Shown piece by piece: positions 32,692 through 41,307 of a stretch of 64,000 bases of DNA. The stretch comes from Candidatus Kaistella beijingensis (GTDB lineage: Bacteria; Bacteroidota; Bacteroidia; Flavobacteriales; Weeksellaceae). Below the pieces are notes generated by a model. That model had not been told where the DNA came from, searched no databases, and saw only the letters and a program-made list of their open reading frames with translations. The position numbers and the translations under genes were made by a program. The stretch covers positions 2,752,192 through 2,816,191 of the forward strand of contig NZ_CP071953.1 of assembly GCF_020084865.1 (NCBI RefSeq), in the 5' to 3' direction. Every line of letters starts with the position of its first letter. The stretch's first letter is position 1.

Positions 32692-33612
32692 ATGAAATTA
32701 CTAGTCGTTGGTTCAGTTGCTTTCGATGCGATTGAAACCCCTTTCGGAAAGACCGATAAAATATTGGGTGGTGCTGCAACGTACATCACTTTGGCGTCGT
32801 CGATTCTTAATGTTCCTTCGGGCATTGTTTCCGTTGTTGGTGGCGATTTTCCGCAGTCGGATTTGGATATGCTTTCCAACAGAGGAGTAAACATTGAAGG
32901 AATTGAAATCATTAAAGACGGAAAAACTTTTTTCTGGAGCGGCAAATATCACAATGATTTGAATTCGAGAGATACTTTGGTGACTGAAGTGAACGTTCTA
33001 GAAAATTTCGATCCAAAAATTCCAGATTCTATGCAGGATGCAGAGATTTTATTGTTAGGAAACCTTCATCCGGGAGTTCAACTTTCAGTGTTGGAAAAAA
33101 TGCAAAACCGTCCGAAATTGGTTATTCTCGATACGATGAACTTTTGGATGGATTCAGCTTGGGACACGTTGATGCAGATGATTGCAAAAACTGATGTAAT
33201 TACGATTAATGACGAAGAAGCACGGCAGCTTTCAGGAGAGTATTCTTTGGTAAAAGCTGCAAAAAAAATCCACGATATGGGTCCAAAATACGTGATCATC
33301 AAAAAAGGAGAACACGGAGCTTTGCTTTTCCACGACGGAAAAATCTTTGCAATTCCTGCGCTTCCTTTGGAAGATGTTTTTGATCCAACTGGGGCAGGAG
33401 ATACTTTTGCAGGTGGATTTGCAGCGTATTTGGCGAAAAAAGAAGACTTCGGTTTTGAAACGATGAAATCTGCTTTAATCGCAGGTTCTGCGATGGCTTC
33501 TTTCACCGTAGAAAAATTTGGGACAGAAAAATTGCAGGAAGTTACAGAAGGCGAAATGATTGCAAGAATAAAGAATTTCAAGGACTTAACGACTTTCGAA
33601 GTTGAAGTATAA
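32692..33612 (+). CDS. PfkB family carbohydrate kinase
   Basis: A 306-residue ribokinase-fold sugar or nucleoside kinase. The N-terminal GSVAFDAIETPFGKTDKILGGAATYI gives the substrate-side GG. The C-terminal signature DPTGAGDTFAGGFAAYL (about residue 232) supplies the anion hole and catalytic Asp. The NDEEARQLSG motif is also typical. Substrate cannot be inferred; adenosine/ribokinase-like members share this layout. A hairpin at 33620 follows. Confidence 0.92.
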   Translation: MKLLVVGSVAFDAIETPFGKTDKILGGAATYITLASSILNVPSGIVSVVGGDFPQSDLDMLSNRGVNIEGIEIIKDGKTFFWSGKYHNDLNSRDTLVTEVNVLENFDPKIPDSMQDAEILLLGNLHPGVQLSVLEKMQNRPKLVILDTMNFWMDSAWDTLMQMIAKTDVITINDEEARQLSGEYSLVKAAKKIHDMGPKYVIIKKGEHGALLFHDGKIFAIPALPLEDVFDPTGAGDTFAGGFAAYLAKKEDFGFETMKSALIAGSAMASFTVEKFGTEKLQEVTEGEMIARIKNFKDLTTFEVEV

Positions 33613-33619
33613 ATATTTT

Positions 33620-33645
33620 TTCCCGCAGATTTTCTTCTGCGGGAA
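33620..33645 (+). terminator. Terminator of the PfkB gene
   Basis: A 10-bp perfect stem TTCCCGCAGA/TCTGCGGGAA with a 6-nt loop. The following U tract is weak (TTTAACTTTT). Confidence 0.6.
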
Positions 33646-33701
33646 TTTAACTTTTAATCAAAATTAAATCTGAATAATAAATTCAGTTAAAAGGAAAAAT
33701 A

Positions 33702-35531
33702 ATGAAAAAGATTTTTGGTGTTGCGTTGATGGTGAGTTTCGGCAGTTTTTTGTCGGCTCAATATATGATCATCGGGAAAGACAGTATTTCACTCGACCAG
33801 TATAAAAAGGAATACAAATACGGTTTGGAAAATAACGGTATTGAAAAAACGATTGCTTCCACAGAGGATTTCCATTTGTTACAGCAGTTTGCGGCCGATA
33901 AAAAAATTGATACCACTGCTGCTTTCCGTGAAAAGATGATGGATAAAGAAGGGGAATTGAGAAGCAAGTTTTTCTTTCCAAAACAAGTCATCGATCCCGT
34001 TTTAAACGATTACATGAAAGATTTGCAGACTGAAAAGCAAGTCCAGATTTTCATCGCTCAAAAAACGGAAGGCGACACCAACAATTACCAACAGATTTAC
34101 AATGATGTAAAATCGGGAAAAATCACGATGGAAGAAGCCATTTCCAAATACACCAAATCCAATCCGAAACCTTTTTTCGTGAAACCGGGAGGTATTGACA
34201 ACAGTCTTTATTCTGAATTGAAGGTGATTCCAAATAATTCCTACACCAAATTGCTGGACAAACCTGGTTATTTTGCTTTTGCGAAATTATTGAGTTCTCG
34301 CCCGACTTTGGGTTACATGGTTTTCGGTACGGTTTCCTACCCCAAAAATGCTGAATCCGATGCGATGAAGGCAAAAATTTATGCAGATTTGAAAGCTGGA
34401 AAAACTTTTCAAGAAGTGGCAAAATTATACGGAGCCAACGAACATGAAAAAGATAACGGTGGAGTAGTGATGGGTTCTCCAACGCTTCCAGATGAAGTTT
34501 ATGCACTTTTTAAAGGTAAAAAAGCAGGTTATTACACCCCCGAACCTATTCTCTTTGGCGAAAACTATTTCGTGTTCAATCTTTACAATGTTGAACCCTA
34601 TACACTAACGGAGAACAATAGAGAATTCTTTTTGCGTGACATGAACAATTCGCTGTATGGAGAGGTTCTGCAGGATAAAATGTTGGCCTTTCTAAAATCA
34701 GATCCAACTTACAAGGAATTTCCGGAATTTCAGAATGTGAGAAAATCGTCTCAGAACTTCTTTGCCGCGAAATATAATTCGGTTCTTTATCAGTACAGAA
34801 ATCATAAAACCACTGTTGGTGACATCAAAAAAATGATTGGCGACAAAAAAGCTGACGCCGAGAAACTTTCTCCTGCGATTTGGGGAGAATCCGTCGCAGC
34901 GGTAAATTCTCAGGATTTGATGAAGTTTTACAGCGAGGATTTTACTAATCAGAAAGAAATAAAAAAACAACTTGAAGAATTTAAGAGAGGTCTGTATTCC
35001 GATTATATCTTCTCCAGATATTTGAATGAAGAAATCTCTAAAAACCCACAACTGCTCACCGATTACTACAACAAAAACAAGTCGAAATACATGTGGGGAA
35101 ATCGTGCAGAAGGTAGGGTAGCCATAATTTCGGATCAAGGTCTTACTAAAGATATTGAGACACAGATTAAAGATCCAAAAAACTGGGAAACTTTAAAATC
35201 AAAATATTACGGAAAGCTGAACGACAAGAAACAAATTCTCGTGAATTTCGAAAAAGGTGAAATGTCGGAAGATGCAGAAGTTTTCACAAAATACAATGTT
35301 CCCTTCAAACCAGGTGTTTTTCAAACCAAAATGGGCGAAAGATTTTTGGTGATTGCCATCGATAAAATTTTGCCACCTTCACAAATGACACAGGAGGAAG
35401 CTTCCGAATTATTGAAAGATGCAGTAACTGAACAAAAATTAAGAGAAACCATTGCCGCTCAAAAAGCAAAAACAAAAATCATTATTCAGCCCGAATTCAT
35501 GAAAGATTTGGAAAAGAATTTTAAGAAATAA
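33702..35531 (+). CDS. Periplasmic parvulin-type peptidyl-prolyl isomerase (SurA/PpiD-like)
   Basis: 609 residues with a signal peptide (MKKIFGVALMVSFGSFLSAQ). Helical chaperone segments surround a rotamase core near residues 205-300. That core contains YADLKAGKTFQEVAKLYGAN, the glycine-rich NGGVVMGSPTLPDEVYALF and a GYYTPEPILFGENYFVF strand. It probably assists outer-membrane protein folding. It is followed 60 bp later by a second SurA-like gene, probably in one operon. Confidence 0.85.
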   Translation: MKKIFGVALMVSFGSFLSAQYMIIGKDSISLDQYKKEYKYGLENNGIEKTIASTEDFHLLQQFAADKKIDTTAAFREKMMDKEGELRSKFFFPKQVIDPVLNDYMKDLQTEKQVQIFIAQKTEGDTNNYQQIYNDVKSGKITMEEAISKYTKSNPKPFFVKPGGIDNSLYSELKVIPNNSYTKLLDKPGYFAFAKLLSSRPTLGYMVFGTVSYPKNAESDAMKAKIYADLKAGKTFQEVAKLYGANEHEKDNGGVVMGSPTLPDEVYALFKGKKAGYYTPEPILFGENYFVFNLYNVEPYTLTENNREFFLRDMNNSLYGEVLQDKMLAFLKSDPTYKEFPEFQNVRKSSQNFFAAKYNSVLYQYRNHKTTVGDIKKMIGDKKADAEKLSPAIWGESVAAVNSQDLMKFYSEDFTNQKEIKKQLEEFKRGLYSDYIFSRYLNEEISKNPQLLTDYYNKNKSKYMWGNRAEGRVAIISDQGLTKDIETQIKDPKNWETLKSKYYGKLNDKKQILVNFEKGEMSEDAEVFTKYNVPFKPGVFQTKMGERFLVIAIDKILPPSQMTQEEASELLKDAVTEQKLRETIAAQKAKTKIIIQPEFMKDLEKNFKK

Positions 35532-35591
35532 TTATAATAAAAAATGCAGATTATTTCGTTTAGAATGATAATTTTGCAAATCGTATAAAAA

Positions 35592-36962
35592 ATGAACATG
35601 AACAAAAACATGAAATTCGTCCTTATTTTGACTTTAATCCTTGGATTTTTCAGCATCAAGCTCAATGCACAGCTGAAATCGGGAGATTTGGTGGACGGAA
35701 TTGCAGCAGTGGTAGGAGACGAAATTATTTTGGAATCTGATATTGAAGATCAGGCAAATTATACAAAACAGCAGGGAGCAGATGTGTCGAACAGATGCGA
35801 ATTTTTGGAAGGTATCATCAGCAACAAACTGATGATTTATGAAGCAAAAAGAGATACGCTGATTGAAAACCGTTCTGCTGCAATCAAAGAAAATGCAACA
35901 GCAAAATATAACCAAATTTTAGGGCAGTTTCCCGATGAAAAAACGATGCTCGCCACATACAAGTTCCGTACTTCATACGAAATGAAAAATGCCATCGAGA
36001 AAATTGACACCGACAATTATTACGGGCAGATGAAATTTGGTAGAATAACGGATAAGGCCGATGTAACACCAAACGAGGTGACCGATTTCTTCAATACATA
36101 CAAATACCAGCTTCCGGAAGTTAAAGATGAGGTTTCTATTTCCCAGATCATGATGTATCCTAAACTCACCAATGCTCACAAAGATGAAATCATTGCGAGA
36201 CTGAAAAAAATTAAGGACGACATACAGAAAGGCGAATCATTCGAAAGTCAGGCAAGAATTTACTCGGAAGATCCAGGTTCAGCGGCAAACGGAGGACTTT
36301 ACAAAAATATTTCTAAAGGGAAAATGGTAAAACCTTTTGAAGCTGCGGCACTTAACTTGCAGGAAGGTGAAATTTCGGATCCAGTAGAATCTGAGTTCGG
36401 TTATCACCTCATTCAGCTTGTAAAAAAATCAGGTAAGATTTATGATGCAAGACACATTCTCTTGAAAGCAGATCCAAATGCAGATGAAATTGCCTCGGCA
36501 AAAAAAGAGTTAGACAGTATAAGAACTTTAATTATCGAGGGAAAATTGAGCTTCAAAGATGCTGCATACCGATTTTCCGACGATAAAAAAACCAAGTTCA
36601 ATGCAGGGATTATCACTTCGGAAGATGGTTCAGACAAAATTGAAAAGCTGAATCTTCCGCCAACCATTTCCTATCAAATTGCAGGACTGAACAAAGGTGA
36701 CATTACCGAGGTTTTTCAGAACGATGTTCAGGACCGAAAAGCTGTTACAATTATTAAAATTGATGATATAATTCCAGCCCACAAACTTGACATTACTACT
36801 GATTACGACAGGATAAAGCAAATGGCGCTGAATAAAAAGAAGAACGAGATGGTAGAAAAATGGGTGAAAGAAAAACTCCCAAACGTTTTTGTCTCTATCG
36901 ACAACAGATACAAAGACTGTACTTTCAAAACCGATTGGCGAAAAGCTGAAACATCCAAATAA
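35592..36962 (+). CDS. SurA-like periplasmic chaperone/peptidyl-prolyl isomerase
   Basis: 456 residues, signal peptide ending near LNAQ. The SurA N-terminal chaperone helix is VDGIAAVVGDEIILESDIEDQ. Two parvulin domains follow: ISQIMMYPKLT...SQARIYSEDPGSAANGGLYK, then DARHILLKADPN...DAAYRFSDDKKTKFNAGI. It should chaperone outer-membrane proteins, including T9SS or SusC-type barrels. Start ATG at 35592, or in-frame ATGs at 35598 and 35610. Its terminator has been split by the IS element that begins at 36981. Confidence 0.9.
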   Translation: MNMNKNMKFVLILTLILGFFSIKLNAQLKSGDLVDGIAAVVGDEIILESDIEDQANYTKQQGADVSNRCEFLEGIISNKLMIYEAKRDTLIENRSAAIKENATAKYNQILGQFPDEKTMLATYKFRTSYEMKNAIEKIDTDNYYGQMKFGRITDKADVTPNEVTDFFNTYKYQLPEVKDEVSISQIMMYPKLTNAHKDEIIARLKKIKDDIQKGESFESQARIYSEDPGSAANGGLYKNISKGKMVKPFEAAALNLQEGEISDPVESEFGYHLIQLVKKSGKIYDARHILLKADPNADEIASAKKELDSIRTLIIEGKLSFKDAAYRFSDDKKTKFNAGIITSEDGSDKIEKLNLPPTISYQIAGLNKGDITEVFQNDVQDRKAVTIIKIDDIIPAHKLDITTDYDRIKQMALNKKKNEMVEKWVKEKLPNVFVSIDNRYKDCTFKTDWRKAETSK

Positions 36963-36977
36963 AAAAAATCTCTGCAA
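36961..36977. terminator. Left arm of a terminator disrupted by the IS insertion
   Basis: AAAAAAAATCTCTGCAA. Its exact 17-nt reverse complement lies beyond the IS at 38408-38424. Removing the IS and one CTT target copy restores a stem of at least 15 bp with an AACTT loop, between the convergent genes ending at 36962 and 38440. Confidence 0.85.
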
Positions 36978-37008
36978 CTTTAGACTGCACCCAAAAGTTT
37001 AGACAAAA

Positions 37009-37809
37009 TTAAACAATATTATTAAAGGAAAGAGTTCGGTACTGTACCGGGCTCTTTCCTTTTAAATTAAGCCTTATTCTGTCGTTGTTGTAATAATCAA
37101 TGTATTCTTTTATTTCTTTCCTGAGTTCGTCGATAGAACCAAACTTTTTGGTATAAAACATTTCAGACTTCAATGTTCCGAAGAAATTTTCGATTATGGC
37201 ATTGTCCAGACAGTTCCCTTTTCGGGACATACTTTGAACAATTCCTTTTTCTTTTAATATATTTTGATAAGCTTTCATTTGATATTGCCAACCTTGGTCT
37301 GAATGTAAAATGATGTTTTCTGTATTTTTAATTTTCTTTAAACCCTTTTTCAGCATATCTGTAATCTGTGCAAAGACAGGCCTTTCTGAGAGATTATAGC
37401 TGATGATTTCACCGTTGAATAAATCGATTATCGGAGATAAATAGAGCTTATTTCCCGAGACATTAAATTCCGTTACATCGGTTGCCCACTTCGTGTTCGG
37501 CTGGTCGGCTTTGAAATTTCTTTTCAAAATATTGGGTGCTATTTTTCCTTGTTCTCCACGGTAAGATTTGTATTTCTTTACCCGTATAATGCTTTTCAGT
37601 CCTAGCGATTTCATTAATCTCAATACTGTTTTATGATTGATAATAATTCCTTTATCTCTCATTGTCAAAGTAATACGCCGGTATCCAAACCTTCCTTTGT
37701 GTTGATGATAAATCTGTTTTATCATTGTTTTTACGTCCGAATATTTGTCGGTTTGAGCCTTGTTTTGATGATAATAGAAACTGCTTCTCGCCATCCCGGT
37801 ACAATCCAA
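37009..37809 (-). CDS. IS3-family transposase OrfB (DDE integrase domain)
   Basis: 266 residues from a TTG, but the frame is open upstream to the slippery site at 37887, so the natural product is probably the OrfAB fusion. The HTH_21-like segment MARSSFYYHQNK precedes the rve integrase core. Catalytic residues are D in ATDVTEF, D in HSDQGWQY, and E in ENFFGTLKSE (D-D-35-E spacing). The IS3 C-terminal YNNDRIRLNLKGKSPVQYR is intact. No stop or frameshift damage is seen. Confidence 0.93.
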   Translation of the reverse strand: MDCTGMARSSFYYHQNKAQTDKYSDVKTMIKQIYHQHKGRFGYRRITLTMRDKGIIINHKTVLRLMKSLGLKSIIRVKKYKSYRGEQGKIAPNILKRNFKADQPNTKWATDVTEFNVSGNKLYLSPIIDLFNGEIISYNLSERPVFAQITDMLKKGLKKIKNTENIILHSDQGWQYQMKAYQNILKEKGIVQSMSRKGNCLDNAIIENFFGTLKSEMFYTKKFGSIDELRKEIKEYIDYYNNDRIRLNLKGKSPVQYRTLSFNNIV

Positions 37810-37835
37810 TAATACGGACAGATTGTATTTAGGCC

Positions 37836-38360
37836 TTAACTCTTCGATGGCTTTTGCTTGTTCTTTTTGAGAGTTAAGGCGTCTAACTTTTTTAGAAAAT
37901 CGATTTCGGCTCGCAGTCTTTCATTTTCCAGTAACAATTCTTCTTCCCTGGTCAATGGTTTGCCAGACTTTTTCTTTTTACGTTGGTAATCGCTCATAAT
38001 TGCTGGTCTTCCTTTGGGTTTATTCTGTAACCCTAAAATACCACTTTTTTCGTAAGCGCTCCGCCAATTGGTGATGCTGGATTCTGCAGCGATATTAAAC
38101 CGTGCAGCAGCTTGCTTTAGAGATAAGTCTTGTGCCTTGATCGTTTCCAAAACTCTTAACTTAAATTTTACGTCATAACGGCGATTGCTTCTGCGTTGCA
38201 GTCCTTCAATTCCGTACAAATCATAAAACCTTTTCCATTTGCGAACAACCGTCGCATCCAAACCTACTTCCTGTGCCAAAGAGTGGATCGACAGATCATT
38301 TTTCTTAATCTTCTCCACACAACTCACCTTAAATTCTAAACTATACTTTGATTCTCCCAT
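37836..38360 (-). CDS. IS3-family transposase OrfA (helix-turn-helix)
   Basis: 174 residues, close to IS150 OrfA. Two helix-turn-helix units (SIHSLAQEVGLDATVVRKWK and SLKQAAARFNIAAESSITNW) bind the inverted repeats. A leucine-zipper-like tail ends LLENERLRAEIDFLKKLD. The heptamer A-AAA-AAG lies in this tail in the correct phase for a -1 shift into orfB. The start is the ATG at 38360, 21 bp inside the right inverted repeat. Confidence 0.92.
   Translation of the reverse strand: MGESKYSLEFKVSCVEKIKKNDLSIHSLAQEVGLDATVVRKWKRFYDLYGIEGLQRRSNRRYDVKFKLRVLETIKAQDLSLKQAAARFNIAAESSITNWRSAYEKSGILGLQNKPKGRPAIMSDYQRKKKKSGKPLTREEELLLENERLRAEIDFLKKLDALTLKKNKQKPSKS
37887..37893 (-). other. Programmed -1 ribosomal frameshift site A-AAA-AAG
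   Basis: On the minus strand the orfA codons are CTA AAA AAG. A -1 slip gives an open frame (continuing VRRLNSQKEQAKAIEELRP) into orfB without a stop, as in IS150 and IS911. Confidence 0.8.
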
Positions 38361-38407
38361 AATAAAAATGCCCCTAAAAAGTGTCTAACTTTTTGGGGGC
38401 AGTCCAC

Positions 38408-38424
38408 TTGCAGAGATTTTTTTT
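38408..38424. terminator. Right arm of the IS-disrupted terminator
   Basis: TTGCAGAGATTTTTTTT, the exact complement of 36961-36977. Separated from its partner by 1430 bp, it can no longer act as a terminator for the minus-strand gene at 38440, whose transcripts may enter the IS in the sense direction. Confidence 0.85.
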
Positions 38425-38439
38425 AAGCCTAATCAAAGA

Positions 38440-38871
38440 TTATTTTTCTTTCAACTCAACAGTATATTTTAGTTTCTCAAGTTTTTTTTCAAGTTTTCTA
38501 ATGTCGCCTTCAATATCAATCATTTTATTGTTGCTGCGTTCCAAATCTTTGTTCGCAGATTCGGTTAGCTTTAGGATTTTGGCTGCATTTTTTGCGTCCT
38601 TTGCAGTGTCTTTTGGGTCTTTGGAAGGGTGGTAGTCATCAGTTTCATTGTCCGATTTCTTATTCAAACTTGCAACTGATGCCTGTATTTTGGTGTTGTT
38701 TTGTTTCTCTTTTTCCCAATCGATTTTTTTATCCATCAAATCAGCATTAAGTTTTAGAACCTCAGACTGTTGTTTCATAACGTTGATGTCATTTTCCTGG
38801 GCTTTCGCATTAAAGGAAATCAGGGTAAAAGACAGAACCAACGCAGATGAAGTAAGCAAATTTTTAATCAT
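38440..38871 (-). CDS. Exported coiled-coil protein of unknown function
   Basis: 143 residues. The signal peptide MIKNLLTSSALVLSFTLISF with NAKA before QEN suggests cleavage at AKA. The mature part is a highly charged coiled coil (LKLNADLMDKKIDWEKEKQN and NKDLERSNNKMIDIEGDIRK), with an acidic linker NETDDYHPSKDPKDTAKD. It was not recognised as any family. It has its own -7 box; its terminator arm is separated by the IS. Confidence 0.75.
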   Translation of the reverse strand: MIKNLLTSSALVLSFTLISFNAKAQENDINVMKQQSEVLKLNADLMDKKIDWEKEKQNNTKIQASVASLNKKSDNETDDYHPSKDPKDTAKDAKNAAKILKLTESANKDLERSNNKMIDIEGDIRKLEKKLEKLKYTVELKEK

Positions 38872-38891
38872 TTTATTAAAGTATTAGAGTA

Positions 38892-38899
38892 CAAAACTA
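38892..38899 (-). promoter_or_regulatory. -7 box of the coiled-coil protein gene
   Basis: TAGTTTTG on the minus strand, 20 nt upstream of the ATG at 38871. Confidence 0.55.
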
Positions 38900-38959
38900 A
38901 TTTAAAAATGAATACGATTTTTATTTTGATTAAAATAATTTAGGATTTCTTTAAACAAA

Positions 38960-38985
38960 AAAATCCTGAAAAAATTCAGGATTTT
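38960..38985 (-). terminator. Terminator of the small membrane protein gene
   Basis: An 11-bp stem AAAATCCTGAA/TTCAGGATTTT with an AAAA loop and a T run on the minus strand. Confidence 0.8.
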
Positions 38986-39006
38986 CATTCGTTCGAATCA
39001 ATTTTT

Positions 39007-39249
39007 TTATTTGTTTCCGCCGCCTCTCGCAACCAATGCAATTAGAACGATCAAAACCAATGCACCAATCACCCAAATTAGCGGATTGCTCATCCAGTCA
39101 CCTCCCATTGCATCGCCGGTTTTGTTCATGTCAACATCAACTTTCAAATCTGGAGCTTTTTCCTGTGCTTTTACTAGGATTGTTGCTACGTTTGCCATTA
39201 CAGCCAAAACCAACATCTGAACTTTTGAAGATAAATTTGCGCGTGTCAT
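39007..39249 (-). CDS. Small signal-peptide-bearing membrane protein
   Basis: 80 residues. The N-terminal hydrophobic stretch (VQMLVLAVMANVATILVKAQ) looks like a signal peptide cleaved at KAQ. It is followed by an acidic linker (APDLKVDVDMNKTG) and a C-terminal membrane helix (PLIWVIGALVLIVLIALVAR) ending in GGGNK. It was not recognised. After processing it would be a tiny inner-membrane protein of about 50 residues. Monocistronic, with a clear terminator. Confidence 0.75.
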   Translation of the reverse strand: MTRANLSSKVQMLVLAVMANVATILVKAQEKAPDLKVDVDMNKTGDAMGGDWMSNPLIWVIGALVLIVLIALVARGGGNK

Positions 39250-39338
39250 AATTTTATTTTTTTTAGTGTTATAAAACTTACTTACCTAAAAGTGTACCAA
39301 AACAAATTATCTTTATTAAAAATGTATAATTTTTGATA

Positions 39339-39833
39339 TTAAAGTCTGAATTCCATTACATAGTCGTCCATCACAAAACCGTCGCCAATGTCCAAAACCA
39401 ATTCATCATAAACCGTGAAACCTTGCGATTGGTAAACGTTTTTAGCATGGTTGGCTTTATTCACGTTCAAAATAATTCTGTTATCGGTAGTTGCAGAAAC
39501 TTTTTCCTTTAAAAGTTCAATGGCAGCTTTTCCCAATCCTTTTCCTTTCATTTCAGGAAGCAGATAAACGCGGTGAAGTTTGGTGGTTTTTTCTTCGTAA
39601 TGATGTTCAAAGCCGATAAATCCTGCAGGAATTTCTTCATTAAAAATTAAATGATAATGATAATTCGGATTTTCCATCTGACTCGAAATTTCTTCTACCG
39701 AATACATTGTGGAAAGCATGTAATCAATTTGTTCCTGCGAAATAATTCCCACATAAGCAGAATTCCACGATATTTTTGCCAATTCGCGGATGAGTTCGAT
39801 ATCGTTTTTTGTGGCTTCTTTAAATGAAATCAT
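39339..39833 (-). CDS. GNAT family N-acetyltransferase
   Basis: A 164-residue acetyl-CoA-dependent acyltransferase. Motif A is LPEMKGKGLGKAAIELLKEK (about residues 92-111), matching the Q/R-x-x-G-x-G/A pyrophosphate loop. The motif B region is LNVNKANHAKNVYQSQGFTV. The N-terminal part (ATKNDIELIRELAKISWNSA) is the usual acceptor-side helix. Acceptor unknown; it could modify a small molecule or a protein N-terminus. Confidence 0.88.
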   Translation of the reverse strand: MISFKEATKNDIELIRELAKISWNSAYVGIISQEQIDYMLSTMYSVEEISSQMENPNYHYHLIFNEEIPAGFIGFEHHYEEKTTKLHRVYLLPEMKGKGLGKAAIELLKEKVSATTDNRIILNVNKANHAKNVYQSQGFTVYDELVLDIGDGFVMDDYVMEFRL

Positions 39834-39861
39834 TTTTCTTTGAATGTTTTATTGGAATTTT

Positions 39862-39966
39862 TTCTAGCAGATTTTACAGCTAACGCAGATTAAATTATTC
39901 TTCTTTAATAGTGATGATATAGATGCATCTGAAAAATCTGCGCAATAAGCGTAGTCAGCCAGAAAA
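39862..39966. repeat. Palindromic intergenic repeat, family E, copy 2
   Basis: TCTAGCAGATTTTACAGCTAACG and GAAAAATCTGCGCAATAAGCG are inverted arms around an AT-rich centre. It is the same family as 31713-31797, in the gap between the acetyltransferase and phosphoesterase genes. Confidence 0.6.
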
Positions 39967-39974
39967 TTAAAAAT

Positions 39975-41180
39975 TTAACTCAACTCGAAAAGCGTAATTT
40001 CCGGCTCAATTCCCACTCTTCCAGGGAAAGCAATCACACCGAAACCTCGGTTCACATAAAGGAGTTTTCCCTCGCTTTCATACAAATCCGCCCATTTTTT
40101 ATAGCGATACTGAACCGGGCTCCAACGAACATTTTTAAGGTCAATTCCAAACTGCATTCCGTGAGTATGCCCTGAAAGCGTGAGTTGCACATTGCACGGA
40201 TGATTTTTTACCACCCGATCAAAATGGGTTGGATCGTGGCTCATCAAAATTTTTGCGGCATTTGCAGGAACTCCTGCCGAAGCTCTATCCAAATCTCCAT
40301 ATTGTGGAAACGGTTTTTCACCCCAATTTTCTACCCCGAGAATGTATAATTTTTCCCCGTTTTTTTCGATGATGCGGTGTTCGTTTCGCAACATTTCAAA
40401 GCCTGACTGTTTTTGCAATTCAATTAAATTCGGAATATTCTGCGCTTTCTCCTGTGGTGAATTCCATTCCGCATAATCGCCGTAATCATGGTTTCCAAGA
40501 ACAGAAAATTTACCGTCTTTAGCTTTAATCGTTGAAAATAATGGTACGAAAGGTTTAAATTCTTCCGCAAAATTATTTACCATATCACCTGTAAACAAGA
40601 CCAAATCAGCATTTTGCTCATTAATTAAGTTTACTGCTTTCTGCAATTTTTCGGGATGAAAAAAACTTCCGGAATGCACGTCGGAAATCTGTACGATTTT
40701 GTAACCTTTGAAAACTTCCGGCAAACCTGCGATTTTTACTTTTACTTTTCTAACCCGGTGTCTGTATTTTCCGAAAATAATTCCATCAACAACCATTGCT
40801 GAAAAAATTCCTGCAACGCCCAATCCGAGTAAACTCAAAAACCTTCTTCTTTCAGGAAAATAAGAATCCGGTTTAGCGTACATCGTGAAAATATATCTGA
40901 AAAATCTTCCGATGTCTTCGATAATTAAAAAGAAAACCACGAAAAGCTTCGGAATCAAAAAAATCAACAGGATTGATGCAACAATCTGAACTCGGTGATG
41001 ATCGCGATCGGATCGGCTAAAATTTAATAATTCATAAACGAAAAAAGCGTAAACCGAAAGTGTAATCACCCAATAACCAATTCGCAGCAATTGATTGTTG
41101 GTGACGGTTTTGAACGCCTGATAAACATAAAACTCGAGAATAAAGATAATTCCTGTGATGATGAGAAAATTTTTCTGCAT
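39975..41180 (-). CDS. Membrane-anchored metallophosphoesterase (YkuE-like)
   Basis: 401 residues from the ATG at 41180. A GTG 24 bp upstream lies inside a terminator arm and is rejected. Four N-terminal membrane helices precede a calcineurin-like domain. Metal ligands are ISDVHSG (D, H), LFTGDMVN (GD), LGNHDYG (GNHD), LMSHDPT (H) and LSGHTHGMQ (GHTH). The orientation suggests an inner-membrane enzyme, possibly acting on lipid-linked phosphates such as UDP-diacylglucosamine or related substrates. Downstream of the KAS III gene but separated by a terminator. Confidence 0.92.
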   Translation of the reverse strand: MQKNFLIITGIIFILEFYVYQAFKTVTNNQLLRIGYWVITLSVYAFFVYELLNFSRSDRDHHRVQIVASILLIFLIPKLFVVFFLIIEDIGRFFRYIFTMYAKPDSYFPERRRFLSLLGLGVAGIFSAMVVDGIIFGKYRHRVRKVKVKIAGLPEVFKGYKIVQISDVHSGSFFHPEKLQKAVNLINEQNADLVLFTGDMVNNFAEEFKPFVPLFSTIKAKDGKFSVLGNHDYGDYAEWNSPQEKAQNIPNLIELQKQSGFEMLRNEHRIIEKNGEKLYILGVENWGEKPFPQYGDLDRASAGVPANAAKILMSHDPTHFDRVVKNHPCNVQLTLSGHTHGMQFGIDLKNVRWSPVQYRYKKWADLYESEGKLLYVNRGFGVIAFPGRVGIEPEITLFELS

Positions 41181-41197
41181 TTGTTGTTTTAATTGAA

Positions 41198-41224
41198 AAA
41201 GCACAAAAAGTTGTTTTGTGCTTT
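41198..41224 (-). terminator. Terminator of the KAS III gene
   Basis: An 11-bp perfect stem AAAGCACAAAA/TTTTGTGCTTT with a T run on the minus strand, just upstream of the phosphoesterase start. Confidence 0.8.
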
Positions 41225-41307
41225 CATTATTTTTGAGAGAAATTTTCCTACTTTATCATCTTGAGGTTCTCGAAAGATAGACCTAAGGAAAATTTCGTAT
41301 AATTTAT

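Larger units (their letters stand above)
36981..38406 (-). mobile_element. IS3-family insertion sequence (IS150-like), complete
   Basis: A 1426-bp element flanked by 3-bp direct repeats CTT (36978-36980 and 38407-38409). Terminal inverted repeats are 25 bp (36981-37005 and 38382-38406) with 4 mismatches; the right end begins TGGACTGCCCCCAAAA on the minus strand. It has the two-frame IS3 layout: orfA with two helix-turn-helix modules, a slippery site, and orfB with an intact DDE core. Size, inverted repeat style and target duplication fit the IS150 group. Both frames look functional, suggesting recent transposition. Confidence 0.93.

Noticed and set aside
37009..38360. IS transposase read as a frameshifted pseudogene
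   Set aside because: The two frames are joined by a correctly phased A-AAA-AAG slippery heptamer and the DDE residues are intact, so the shift is programmed.
41181..41204. GTG start of the metallophosphoesterase at 41204
   Set aside because: It lies in the arm of the upstream terminator; the ATG at 41180 is preferred.
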